From Magnetospirillum sp. XM-1 (GTDB lineage: Bacteria; Pseudomonadota; Alphaproteobacteria; Rhodospirillales; Magnetospirillaceae), in the NCBI RefSeq assembly GCF_001511835.1, contig NZ_LN997848.1, forward strand, positions 3,314,001 to 3,378,000: a stretch of 64,000 nucleotides of DNA, written 5' to 3'. The notes under the pieces were generated by a model. It was not told where the DNA came from. It ran no database searches and was given only the letters and a program-made list of their open reading frames with translations. The position numbers and the translations under genes were made by a program. Shown here piece after piece: positions 17,266 through 24,872 of the stretch (positions are counted from its first letter, which is position 1; the number at the start of each line of letters is the position of its first letter).

Positions 17266-18049
17266 GGCGGCACCCCGGCCCGTGAACGTGCCCGTGGGCC
17301 TCTGCCCCGCCCTCCAGCGGCATGACCGAACCGTCGGCGCCGTGCCCGTGGTCGTGGGCATGGGTGTAGATGGCTAGGCTGGCCGCCACCCGGGGGCCGA
17401 ACAGCGCCAGGTATTCGGGATGGCGGCTGACCGCCTCGGGATGGCCGGCGCAGCACACATGGCGGTTCAGGCAGACCACGTGGTCGGTGGCGGCCATCAC
17501 CACATGCAGATCGTGCGAGACCATCAGCACGCCGACGCCGTGGTCGCGGGCCTGGGCGGTGATCAGGTCATAAAGCTCGGCCTGCCCCGCCACGTCGACG
17601 CCGCCCACCGGCTCGTCCAGCACCAGGAGGTCGGGGCGGCGCAGCAGGGCGCGGGCCAGCAGAACCCGCTGCAATTCGCCGCCGGACAGGTCGGCCACCT
17701 GGCGCCCCAGCACATGGCCGGCGCCTACCGTGTCCAGCATGTCCTCGAGCGTGCCGTTGCCCACCCGCCCCGGCAGGGCCATGGCCAGGAAGCGCCGCAC
17801 CGACAGCGGCAGCAGCCGGCCGATATCCAGGCGCTGGGGCACGTAGCCGACGATGGCGGCGCTGCGCTCCACCGTTCCCGCGTCGTGACGGAGCAGCCCC
17901 AGCGCCACCTTGAGCAGCGACGACTTGCCGGCTCCGTTGGGCCCCACCACGGTGATGATCCGCCCGGCCTCCACGCCCAGATCCACGCGGTCGAGCACCG
18001 GATGCCCGCCATGGGTCAGACGCACGCCGGACATCTTTAGCAGGGTCAC
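17258..18049 (-). CDS. znuC: Zinc ABC transporter ATPase ZnuC
   Basis: 263 residues. Walker A GPNGAGKSS (near residue 36), ABC signature LSGGELQRV and Walker B LLVLDEPVGG are all present. The C-terminal ~50 residues are His-rich (HAHDHGHG, HGHVHGPGCRHG), a feature of zinc-transport ATPases that may buffer or sense metal. It powers ZnuA/ZnuB import at the inner membrane. Its start overlaps the zur stop by 4 bases (ATGA), so translation is coupled to zur and repression by Zur would cover both. Confidence 0.95.
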   Translation of the reverse strand: MTLLKMSGVRLTHGGHPVLDRVDLGVEAGRIITVVGPNGAGKSSLLKVALGLLRHDAGTVERSAAIVGYVPQRLDIGRLLPLSVRRFLAMALPGRVGNGTLEDMLDTVGAGHVLGRQVADLSGGELQRVLLARALLRRPDLLVLDEPVGGVDVAGQAELYDLITAQARDHGVGVLMVSHDLHVVMAATDHVVCLNRHVCCAGHPEAVSRHPEYLALFGPRVAASLAIYTHAHDHGHGADGSVMPLEGGAEAHGHVHGPGCRHG

Positions 18050-18540
18050 GGCGCATCCCCCTTAGCCCGGCAATCCGGGCACAGCCCCTCGATCTCGATG
18101 GTCTGGCGCGCCACGCTAAATCCCAGGCGCCCGGCGGCCCGGCCGATGGCGTCATCCACCTCGCGGTCCTCCAGTTCCACCGCGATGCCGCATTCACCGC
18201 ACAGCAGGAACTGCCCGGCATGGGCATGGCCCGGATGGACGCAGCCGACAAAGGCGTTGAGTAGGGCGATGCGATGGACCAGCCCATGGGCCAGCAGGAA
18301 ATCCAGGGCGCGATAGACGGTCGGCGGCGCCGCCGACCACCCCTCCTTGCCCAGGGATTCCAACAGGGCATAGGCCCCGACAGGCCGGTGGCTGCCCCAT
18401 ACCAGTTCCAGCACCCGGCGGCGGATGTCGGTCAGCCGGGCGCCACGGCGACGGCATTCCTCCTCGGCCGCCGCCATGGCGGCGCGGATACAGGCGCCGT
18501 GATCGTGCTGGGGAACCGGAAAGCTCATCCTTGTCGCCAC
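18046..18540 (-). CDS. zur: Zinc uptake regulator Zur (Fur family)
   Basis: 164 residues with an N-terminal winged helix (RLTDIRRRVLELVWGSHRPV) and a C-terminal dimerisation domain. Structural-zinc CxxC pairs are visible at CGEC and CPDC, and sensory-site histidines at HPGHAHAGQF. It represses zinc-uptake genes when zinc is sufficient. A palindromic Zur box lies just upstream of its start and serves both zur-znuCB and divergent znuA, so it should be autoregulated. Identification as Zur rather than Fur rests on the neighbours and the box. Confidence 0.95.
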   Translation of the reverse strand: MATRMSFPVPQHDHGACIRAAMAAAEEECRRRGARLTDIRRRVLELVWGSHRPVGAYALLESLGKEGWSAAPPTVYRALDFLLAHGLVHRIALLNAFVGCVHPGHAHAGQFLLCGECGIAVELEDREVDDAIGRAAGRLGFSVARQTIEIEGLCPDCRAKGDAP

Positions 18541-18541
18541 C

Positions 18542-18563
18542 GAAATGTTATATTATAACGTTC
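18542..18563. promoter_or_regulatory. Zur box between zur and znuA
   Basis: The core GTTATATTATAAC (18547-18559) is a perfect 6-bp inverted repeat around one T, flanked by GAAAT on the left and GTTC on the right. This matches the alphaproteobacterial Zur consensus (GTTATA-N-TATAAC). It lies 2 bases beyond the zur start codon and 14 bases before the znuA ATG, so one dimer pair can repress both directions. Confidence 0.88.
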
Positions 18564-18576
18564 CATCCATTCCATC

Positions 18577-19509
18577 ATGGCACGGAGCGCCCTTATGCGG
18601 AAGACCCTGGCGACAGCCCTTCTCCTGTTCGGCCTTGCCGCCCCGTTCTCCCCCGTCCGGGCCGAGGCGCCGGATGTGCTGGTCAGCATCAAGCCCCTGC
18701 ACTCCCTGGTGGCGGCGGTGATGGCGGGCGTGGGCGAACCCGGCCTGATCGTGGCGGGCAGCGCGTCCCCCCACGGCTACGCCATGAAGCCTTCCGACGC
18801 CCGCGCCGCCGAAAGAGCCAAACTGGTGGTCTGGGTCGGTCCGGCCCTGGAATCCTGGTTGGAACGCCCCATGGCCCGGCGCAAGGACGGGCTGGCCATG
18901 CTGTCGCTGCCCGGCCTGATCCGCCTGGACGCCCGCGAGGGCGGAGCCTGGGACAGCCACGACCACGACCACCACGGCAAGCATCAGGACGAGACCGACC
19001 CCCATGTCTGGCTCGATCCGCGCAACGCCCAGCTGCTGGCCGGGGCGGTGGCCGAGCGCCTTGCCGCCCTCGACCCCGCCAACGCGCCGCGCTACGCCGC
19101 CAACGCCGAAGCCTTGAAGCGGCGGCTGGCCGCCCTGGACGCCGAGATCGCCGCCCAACTGGCCCCGGTGGCCAAGCGGCCCTATGTGGTGTTCCACGAC
19201 GCCCACCAGTATTTCGAGGCGCGCTACGGCCTGTCGCCGGCCGGAGCCATCACCGTCGATCCCGAGCGTCCGCCGGGCGCCAAACGCATGGCCCAGCTGC
19301 GCGACCGGTTGAAAGCGACGGGAGCGTCCTGCGTCTTCGGCGAGCCGGGCGCGCCGTCGGCCACCGCCGCCGCCCTGGCCGAGGCGGCGGGTGCCAGGAT
19401 GGGGCGGCTGGACCCGGAAGGCCTGCTTGTGGCCGCCGGCCCCGATTCCTATGTGCAGCAGATGAAGGGACTGGCCGGCGCCCTTGCCGAGTGCCTTTCC
19501 GCCCGCTAA
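18577..19509 (+). CDS. znuA: Periplasmic zinc-binding protein ZnuA
   Basis: 310 residues from the ATG at 18577 (an ATG six codons later is an alternative). A Sec signal peptide ends near VRAEA. Zinc ligands of the cluster A-I binding proteins are visible as histidines in SPHGYAMKPSDA, DPHVWLDP and VFHDAHQYF. Between the first two lies a His/Asp-rich loop (SHDHDHHGKHQDE), a mark of zinc rather than manganese proteins. It captures zinc in the periplasm for ZnuBC. The Zur box overlaps its promoter region, and hisI follows after 32 bases. Confidence 0.95.
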   Translation: MARSALMRKTLATALLLFGLAAPFSPVRAEAPDVLVSIKPLHSLVAAVMAGVGEPGLIVAGSASPHGYAMKPSDARAAERAKLVVWVGPALESWLERPMARRKDGLAMLSLPGLIRLDAREGGAWDSHDHDHHGKHQDETDPHVWLDPRNAQLLAGAVAERLAALDPANAPRYAANAEALKRRLAALDAEIAAQLAPVAKRPYVVFHDAHQYFEARYGLSPAGAITVDPERPPGAKRMAQLRDRLKATGASCVFGEPGAPSATAAALAEAAGARMGRLDPEGLLVAAGPDSYVQQMKGLAGALAECLSAR

Positions 19510-19541
19510 ACCCTTAGCCTCCCGTTGGAGAGGTTTCCGTC

Positions 19542-19940
19542 ATGCCCGCAATCGATTCCGCCGCCGTGCTGCCCAAGCTCAAGTTCAACGCCGATGGGCT
19601 GGTGCCCGCCATCGCCCAGCAATTCGACACCGGCGAGGTGCTGATGATGGCCTGGATGAACGCCGAATCGGTGGCCGAGACCCTGGAAACCGGCCGGGTC
19701 TGCTATTTCTCGCGCTCGCGCGGCGGATTGTGGCGCAAGGGCGAGACCTCGGGCCAGCAGCAGCGGCTCAAGGACTTCCTGATCGATTGCGACGGCGACA
19801 CCATCCTTCTGAAGGTGGACCAGGACGGCGTCGCCTGCCACACCGGCCGGCGCACCTGCTTTTACACCGCCGCCCGGGCGGAAGGCCTGACCGAGGTGGC
19901 GAAGGTGCAGGTCTCGCCCGAGGAACTGTATAAGAAGTAA
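19542..19940 (+). CDS. hisI: Phosphoribosyl-AMP cyclohydrolase HisI
   Basis: 132 residues, the length of the single-domain HisI. It opens the purine ring of phosphoribosyl-AMP in histidine synthesis and needs zinc. Three cysteines equivalent to the known zinc ligands are present (IDCDGD, ACHTGRRTCFY). The signature WRKGETSGQ is intact. It is separated from other his genes here and lies 32 bases after Zur-controlled znuA and upstream of a COG0523 GTPase. Zur-linked hisI/COG0523 sets are known from comparative genomics of zinc homeostasis, so it may be part of the zinc-limitation response. Confidence 0.95.
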   Translation: MPAIDSAAVLPKLKFNADGLVPAIAQQFDTGEVLMMAWMNAESVAETLETGRVCYFSRSRGGLWRKGETSGQQQRLKDFLIDCDGDTILLKVDQDGVACHTGRRTCFYTAARAEGLTEVAKVQVSPEELYKK

Positions 19941-19941
19941 A

Positions 19942-20057
19942 TTGGGCTATCGCCCAAACCCATTCGGGGCGATGCCCCGAACCCCCTTTGATTATTAGAA
20001 TGGGGTTTGGGGCCGAGGCCCCAAGCGGGTATGGGCGGCAGCCCATATAACGGAGTT
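19942..20057. repeat. Cluster of four short hairpins between hisI and the COG0523 gene
   Basis: In ~115 bases there are four back-to-back perfect palindromes: TTGGGC/GCCCAA, CGGGGC/GCCCCG, TTGGGGCC/GGCCCCAA and ATGGGC/GCCCAT, each with a 2-4 nt loop. The last lies just before the COG0523 ribosome site. A similar pair follows the small gene at 21388. They look like a dispersed hairpin-rich intergenic repeat and could also attenuate transcription. Confidence 0.5.
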
Positions 20058-20063
20058 GCACGC

Positions 20064-21110
20064 ATGAGCCTCATTCCCGTCACCGTCCTGACCGGCTTTT
20101 TGGGCAGCGGCAAGACCACCCTTTTGAACCACCTGCTGGCCCAGCCGGGTCTGGCCGACACCGCCGTGCTGATCAACGAGTTCGGCTCGGTGGGCCTCGA
20201 TCATCTGCTGGTGCGTCAGGTGGCCGAGGATGTGGTGCTGCTGCAATCGGGCTGCCTGTGCTGCACGGTGCGGGGCGATCTGGTCGAAGGCATGCGCGAC
20301 CTGTTCATCAAGCGGGTGCGGGGCGAAATCCCCGAATTCAACCGCATGATCATCGAGACCACCGGCCTGGCCGACCCCGCCCCCATCATCCACACCCTGA
20401 TGAGCGATCCGCTGATCTCCAGCCGCTACAAGCTGGACGGCATCGTCGCCACGGTGGACGCGGTCAACGGCGACCGTACCCTGGACGCCCAGGCCGAGGC
20501 GGTGAAGCAGGCGGCGGTGGCCGACCGGCTGGTGCTGACCAAGGCCGACATCGCCGATCCCGTCGCAGTGGAGGTGTTGCGCGCCCGGCTGCGCCGCCTC
20601 AACCCCGCCGCGCCGATCATCGTCGCGGTGCAGGGCAAACTGGAGCCCAGGGACATCCTTGATGCCGGGCTGTTCAACGCCGGGAGTAAAATTCCCGATG
20701 TGGCCGGTTGGTTGAACGAGGAAGCCTACCGCGCCCACCAGCACGCCCATCACGACCACCATCATCACCACGATGCCAACCGCCACGATGCTCACATCCA
20801 GGCATTCGTCTTCACCGCCACCGAGCCGGTGTCGTGGATGGCGCTGGGCTTCGCGCTGGAGCTGATGATCTCGTCCAAGGGCGAAAATCTGCTGCGCATC
20901 AAGGGCATCGTCAACGCCCGCGAATCCGAGGACCCGCTCGCCATCCACGGGGTGCAGCACGTCTTCCATCCCCCCGCCCCCCTGCCCGGCTGGCCCGACG
21001 ACGACCATCGCACCCGCATCGTCTTCATCACCCGCGACCTGTCGCGCCAAGCGGTGGAAGACCTGCTGAAGGGCGTGCTGGCCCTGGACGAAACCCAACA
21101 ATCCCACTAG
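20064..21110 (+). CDS. COG0523 (CobW/G3E) GTPase, probable zinc metallochaperone
   Basis: 348 residues from the ATG at 20064 with CGGAG 8 bases upstream. Walker A is GFLGSGKTTL (11-20), the metal-binding CxCC motif is CLCC (64-67), and the GTP base-recognition motif is LTKAD. A His-rich stretch (HAHHDHHHHHDANRHDAH) sits between the GTPase and the C-terminal CobW_C domain. G3E GTPases deliver metals; the CobW branch acts in cobalamin synthesis and others deliver zinc. Its position after Zur-controlled znuA and zinc-dependent hisI points to zinc. The partner protein is unknown. Confidence 0.88.
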   Translation: MSLIPVTVLTGFLGSGKTTLLNHLLAQPGLADTAVLINEFGSVGLDHLLVRQVAEDVVLLQSGCLCCTVRGDLVEGMRDLFIKRVRGEIPEFNRMIIETTGLADPAPIIHTLMSDPLISSRYKLDGIVATVDAVNGDRTLDAQAEAVKQAAVADRLVLTKADIADPVAVEVLRARLRRLNPAAPIIVAVQGKLEPRDILDAGLFNAGSKIPDVAGWLNEEAYRAHQHAHHDHHHHHDANRHDAHIQAFVFTATEPVSWMALGFALELMISSKGENLLRIKGIVNARESEDPLAIHGVQHVFHPPAPLPGWPDDDHRTRIVFITRDLSRQAVEDLLKGVLALDETQQSH

Positions 21111-21146
21111 ATCGCTCGGAATTACCGCGTCGCACATTAAAATCGT

Positions 21147-21175
21147 TTGACTGCGGAATCCCTGCTTGTTAGTCT
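21147..21175 (+). promoter_or_regulatory. Sigma-70-like promoter for candidate sRNA
   Basis: TTGACT (21147-21152), a 17-base spacer and TAGTCT (21170-21175), placed 37 bases after the COG0523 stop and followed by a hairpin and terminator rather than a gene. Confidence 0.4.
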
Positions 21176-21181
21176 TATTCC

Positions 21182-21264
21182 AGATGTTGACCTCCCCCGA
21201 GGTCAGCCTCCCTCTCTAAGCAACTTCCACCGCCCCGGCCCACAGGTTCGGGGCGGATTTTTTT
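21182..21264 (+). ncRNA. Candidate small RNA (~83 nt) after the COG0523 gene
   Basis: Between a sigma-70-like promoter and an intrinsic terminator there is a perfect hairpin TGACCTC/GAGGTCA (21188-21194, 21199-21205) with a CCCC loop, then a single-stranded CCTCCCTCTC tract complementary to Shine-Dalgarno sequences. No start codon with a useful frame is present. It may be an independent sRNA or the processed 3' end of the COG0523 mRNA. No RNA family is recognised. The remaining 21265-21387 stretch shows nothing beyond the ribosome site of the next small gene. Confidence 0.4.
21230..21264 (+). terminator. Intrinsic terminator
   Basis: Stem CCGCCCCG (21230-21237) / CGGGGCGG (21249-21256), 11-nt loop, followed by A and seven Ts. 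It ends the znuA-hisI-COG0523 transcript and/or the candidate sRNA. Confidence 0.88.
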
Positions 21265-21387
21265 GTCCTACGTCCAACGTATGCAAACAATTCGGCGAAC
21301 CTATCCTTTTGCGCAACACGCGAAGCGATACATCCCGCCGCCGCCGGGTTATCATGATTTCAGCATGAAGGAGTGGAAGGACGAATC

Positions 21388-21618
21388 ATGGCACGGTCCC
21401 TCGACTGCACCTGCCTCCAGGGGTTGGACCTGGCCCTGAAATGGGCCAGCCATCATTGCGACCCGGATCTGGTCCGCTGCACCGCCTCCGTCGCCCACGA
21501 CTGCCTGCACCGCGACGATTGCCGCCAACGCGCCGCCTGCGACCTCCGCCTCAACCAGATCGACCACTGGCTGGCCGAGAACGGCGACGAAAAAGAAATG
21601 ACCGTGTGGACCGGCTAG
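21388..21618 (+). CDS. Small cysteine-rich protein of unknown function
   Basis: 76 residues from the ATG at 21388, with GAAGGA 8 bases upstream. It has seven cysteines (CTC, HHC, RC, DC, DDC, AAC) spread in a helical-looking sequence, no signal peptide, and an acidic C-terminus (ENGDEKEMTVW). The spacing could form a small metal-binding or disulfide-bonded domain. It follows the zinc cluster, separated by a terminator, so co-regulation is not evident. Coding is supported by the ribosome site and ordinary codon use, but I recognise no family. Confidence 0.5.
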   Translation: MARSLDCTCLQGLDLALKWASHHCDPDLVRCTASVAHDCLHRDDCRQRAACDLRLNQIDHWLAENGDEKEMTVWTG

Positions 21619-21627
21619 AAAGCCCCT

Positions 21628-21668
21628 TGTGGGCGCCGCCCACACCCGCAAAGGGCCCAAGGCCCTTT
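21628..21668. repeat. Two adjacent hairpins after the small gene
   Basis: TGTGGGC/GCCCACA (21628-21644) and AAAGGGCC/GGCCCTTT (21650-21668), with loops of three bases. They resemble the hairpin cluster at 19942-20057. The second ends in TTT and may act as a weak terminator for the small gene. Confidence 0.5.
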
Positions 21669-21697
21669 GATCCCGTTGGTTTTAGCCGTTTCCACAC

Positions 21698-22031
21698 TCG
21701 TCGTGCCCGGACGTGTTCCGGGCATCCACGTGGATGGCCGGGTCGAGCCCAGTGCTGTCCGGTTTAAATTTCCATGAGAGCCCCGAATGGCGGAGCCAAT
21801 GCGGGTTTGATCCGGTCATGGAACACGGATGGACACGGATGATCACGGATTATGGAAATCCCATATGGTCATTCTGGGGCAGGGTCGGGGAGGTAGCCGG
21901 AAACAAGAGCATTTCCGTGTTTATCCGTGAGCGGTGCGAAGCACCGCATCCGTGACATCCGTGTCTCATGACTCCACGTCTGCCGCCTCAAATTAAACCG
22001 GACACCAGTGGGACGAGCCCGGCCATGACGC
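21698..22031. repeat. Bipartite hairpin repeat (copy 1), interrupted by a MITE-like element
   Basis: First hairpin TGCCCGGA-CGTGT-TCCGGGCA (21704-21724). The second hairpin ATGGCCGGG / CCCGGCCAT is split: its left arm is at 21734-21742 and its right arm at 22018-22026, with the element at 21748-22012 in its 5-nt loop. The same two-hairpin design, with CATCCACG-type linkers and TCATGACG-type edges, recurs at 29491-29607 and 40704-41084. Confidence 0.7.
21748..22012 (+). mobile_element. MITE-like element, copy A (265 bp)
   Basis: Terminal inverted repeats of about 22 bp: the left end is CCCAGTGCTGTCCGGTTTAA and the right end, read inward on the other strand, is CCCACTGGTGTCCGGTTTAA. The 5-base flanks TCGAG (21743-21747) and ACGAG (22013-22017) look like a target duplication with one mismatch. 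The interior is rich in ATCCGTG / CACGGAT motifs in both orientations, plus the hairpin GCGGTGC-GAA-GCACCGC. There is no transposase. Copy B at 40721-41005 is the same sequence inverted, with a 20-bp insertion. A short open frame inside is not conserved as protein. Confidence 0.8.
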
Positions 22032-23375
22032 AAGGTGATGCTTCTTATGCCCCCTACTCCCGCTTCACCAGCCCGGTAACGGCCGCGACGCCGATACCGC
22101 TCAGGAACCCCACCCCAAGGCGATGTGAATCCAGGTGTAGACCTTGGCGATCCACCCATTGTGAGCGTAGAATTCACTCTGATCCTTGCGCACCTTCTCG
22201 GTGGCCGGGCGCCATTCGGATTCCTGATGCAGATCAACGAAGGGGAAGAACACGTCGACGGAATAGATGAAGGCGTTGAAGCGCGGATATTGCGGCGGTA
22301 ACGCACCCTCCTGGTACTTCTCGCTCATGTAGACCCGTTCCTTAGCCGGAACCATGGCAAAGTGCCGGTCGGTGTCGCTGTAGATGCCCCAGCCCAGCGC
22401 CCAAACCGCCAGGACATAGGGCAACACCCGCCAGGGCTCATAACCATGGCGGGTCAGCTTGTCCATCAACCACAGCCAGATCACATGCAGCCATTGGGGA
22501 CCTGTCCCGGCAGCCTGTCGCTTGCGCCGGGCATAGTCCCGCTCCTTCTCGATCAAAATCCGCCGGGCCTCCCCAGCATGGCCCGTGGCCTTCAGGACCT
22601 TTGCCAATTGCTCGTAGGGCTGGGGATCGAATTTTTCGGTATTTTGCCGCCGACCAAGCCACACCAACCGCTCTTCCGCCGTCTGGGGTGATCCGTGACC
22701 GATACTGTCATAGGTCAGGCCGGTGAGGATCAAATCGGGCCAGCAGGCGGCCTCATCGACCAAAACCCCGATCGTGGCATGCTTGATCGGCCACGCCCTT
22801 GGCCGAGAATCCGTCGCGCAAAAACACCCCACCCTTGACCTCCAGGCGATCGGCGTTCATGGCATTACCCTCACCGCCATCCAGAGTGGCGCCATTACAT
22901 TCGAGGTTGCCACCGATCTTAGCGCCGGCAAGAAAGACACGTCCCGTGATGGTGGAGCGGCGAAGGAAGAGGTCATTGTCGACCTTCAATCCTCCGCCCT
23001 CGATGCCGCCGATTAGGGGGCAGACCTGAAATCCCAAATCCATGGCTGTGGCCCGGCGCAAGGTAATGCCGTCGGCGATGGTGCAGGCGCCGAGCAAAAG
23101 GGGGCGCGGCAGGGTGCAGCCTTCAAAGTCCAGGCGGCCCTGGATGGTGGCGCCCGTGATCCTGAGCCCCTTGGGGGGGCCTTTTTCGGCGAGGGCCAAT
23201 GTGCGTATCCACGCGGCGGAGATCACATCTGCGCTGGTGAATGTCGCCCACTCCCCGGTGTGTGCGCGCCGGAGAGAAAGTAGGCCACGGATCGGCGCCG
23301 TTGTGGTGCTGAGGGCGGCGTAAAAGTCGGCCAGTGATATGCCCTTCGTTTCTGATGATGACGAAGGGCGGGAGC

Positions 23376-24872
23376 ATGAAGCCCGTGGATCTTTATCTGT
23401 TGGTGCGGCAATCGGTCTTCGTTGAAGGCCGGTCCCGGCGAGAGACTGCGCGTTTATTCGGCATTGCGCGCAAGACGGTAGACAAGATGTGCGCGTTTTC
23501 GGTGCCGCCGGGGTATCGGCGGAAGGAGCCAGCCGCACGGCCGAAGCTGGACAGGTTCACCGGGATCATCGACCAAATTCTGGCCAATGACCCCAAGATG
23601 CCGGTGAAGCAGCGACATACGGCAAAGCGGATCTTCGAGCGTCTCAAGGCCGAGCACGGGTTCACCGGCGGCTACACCATCATCAAGGAATATGTGGCCG
23701 AGCAGCGGCTTCGATCGAAGGAGATGTTCGTGCCGCTATACCATCCGCCCGGCCATGCGCAGGTGGATTTCGGCGAGGCGCTGGCCGTAATCGGCGGGGT
23801 GGAGTGCAAGATCCACTTCTTCTGCATGGACCTGCCGCACTCTGATGCGACCTTCGTAAAGGCGTATCCGGCGGAGACCACCGAGGCGTTTCTGGATGGT
23901 CACGTGGCCGCGTTCGACCGTTTCGGCGGCCTGCCGGTGTCGATCCTCTACGACAACACGACGCTGGCGGTGGCCAAGATTCTCGGCGACGGCAAGCGGA
24001 AGCGGACGAGGGCCTTCACCGAGCTGCAGTCCCACTACCTGTTCACGGATCGCTTCGGCCGTCCCGGCAAGGGCAATGACAAAGGCAAGGTCGAGGGGTT
24101 GGTGGGCTACGCCCGGCGTAACTGGATGGTGCCCAAGCCGGTGGCCGCTGATTTTGACGCGTTCAATGCCATGTTGCTGGCTCGCAGTCTGGAGCACCAC
24201 GGCGATGTGCTGCGGGGCCACCACCAGACCATAGGTGAGCGGCTGGCCGCTGATCTTGCTGTCTTCCGTCCATTGCCTGCCGCCCCCTTCGAGCCGTGCG
24301 ACAAACGCCCCGGCCGGGTCAGTTCGCTCAGCCTGGTGCGCTACCGCTGTAACGACTATTCGGTGCCGACCCAGTTCGGTCACCGCGAGGTGCTGGTGAA
24401 GGGGTTTGTCGATGAGGTGGTGATTGCCCACGGCAACGAGGTGATCGCCCGTCATCCCCGGTCATACGACAGTGCCGACTTCGTGTTCGATCCCCTGCAT
24501 TATCTCGCCCTGCTGGAGCAGAAGACCGGCGCACTGGACCAAGCCGCTCCACTCCAAGGATGGCAATTGCCCGATGTGTTCGCCGAGTTGCGCCGCCTGC
24601 TGGAAGCCCGCATGGACAAACGTGGCCGACGGGAGTTCGTTCAGGTTCTGCGACTGCTGGAGGTCTTCCCGCTGGCGCCGGTGACGGCGGCGATCAGGGA
24701 TGCCATCGAGCGCGGCGCCATCGCCTTCGATGCCATCAAGCACCTGACCTTATGCCGGATCGAGCGGCGTCCGCCGCGACTGGATCTGTCGGCCTATCCC
24801 TTCCTGCCTGGCACGGAGGTCAAGACCACGGCCGCCGCCGATTACATGGCCTTGCTGGGAGAAGCGGCATGA
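23376..24872 (+). CDS. istA: IS21-family transposase IstA
   Basis: 498 residues from the ATG at 23376 with GGAG directly upstream; an in-frame start 14 codons earlier is less likely. There is an N-terminal helix-turn-helix (GRSRRETARLFGIARKTVDK) and an rve/RNase H-like integrase core with the DDE triad plausibly at D in HAQVDFGEA, D in LPVSILYDNT and E in GKVEGLVGYARRNW. A C-terminal Mu-type domain follows (YSVPTQFGHREVLVKGFVDEV in part). It cuts and joins the element ends. It overlaps istB by 4 bases (ATGA). It appears full length, so the element could still be active if its left end is functional. Confidence 0.93.
   Translation: MKPVDLYLLVRQSVFVEGRSRRETARLFGIARKTVDKMCAFSVPPGYRRKEPAARPKLDRFTGIIDQILANDPKMPVKQRHTAKRIFERLKAEHGFTGGYTIIKEYVAEQRLRSKEMFVPLYHPPGHAQVDFGEALAVIGGVECKIHFFCMDLPHSDATFVKAYPAETTEAFLDGHVAAFDRFGGLPVSILYDNTTLAVAKILGDGKRKRTRAFTELQSHYLFTDRFGRPGKGNDKGKVEGLVGYARRNWMVPKPVAADFDAFNAMLLARSLEHHGDVLRGHHQTIGERLAADLAVFRPLPAAPFEPCDKRPGRVSSLSLVRYRCNDYSVPTQFGHREVLVKGFVDEVVIAHGNEVIARHPRSYDSADFVFDPLHYLALLEQKTGALDQAAPLQGWQLPDVFAELRRLLEARMDKRGRREFVQVLRLLEVFPLAPVTAAIRDAIERGAIAFDAIKHLTLCRIERRPPRLDLSAYPFLPGTEVKTTAAADYMALLGEAA

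Noticed and set aside
20258..20662. Alternative plus-strand frame within the COG0523 gene
   Set aside because: His/Arg/Gly-rich shadow frame of the GTPase gene with no ribosome site.
21713..21955. Short open frame inside MITE copy A, with a similar one in copy B (40778-40966, minus strand)
   Set aside because: The two peptides resemble each other only because the DNA repeats do; substitutions change amino acids freely and the frame consists of CACGGAT-type repeats. No ribosome site was found.
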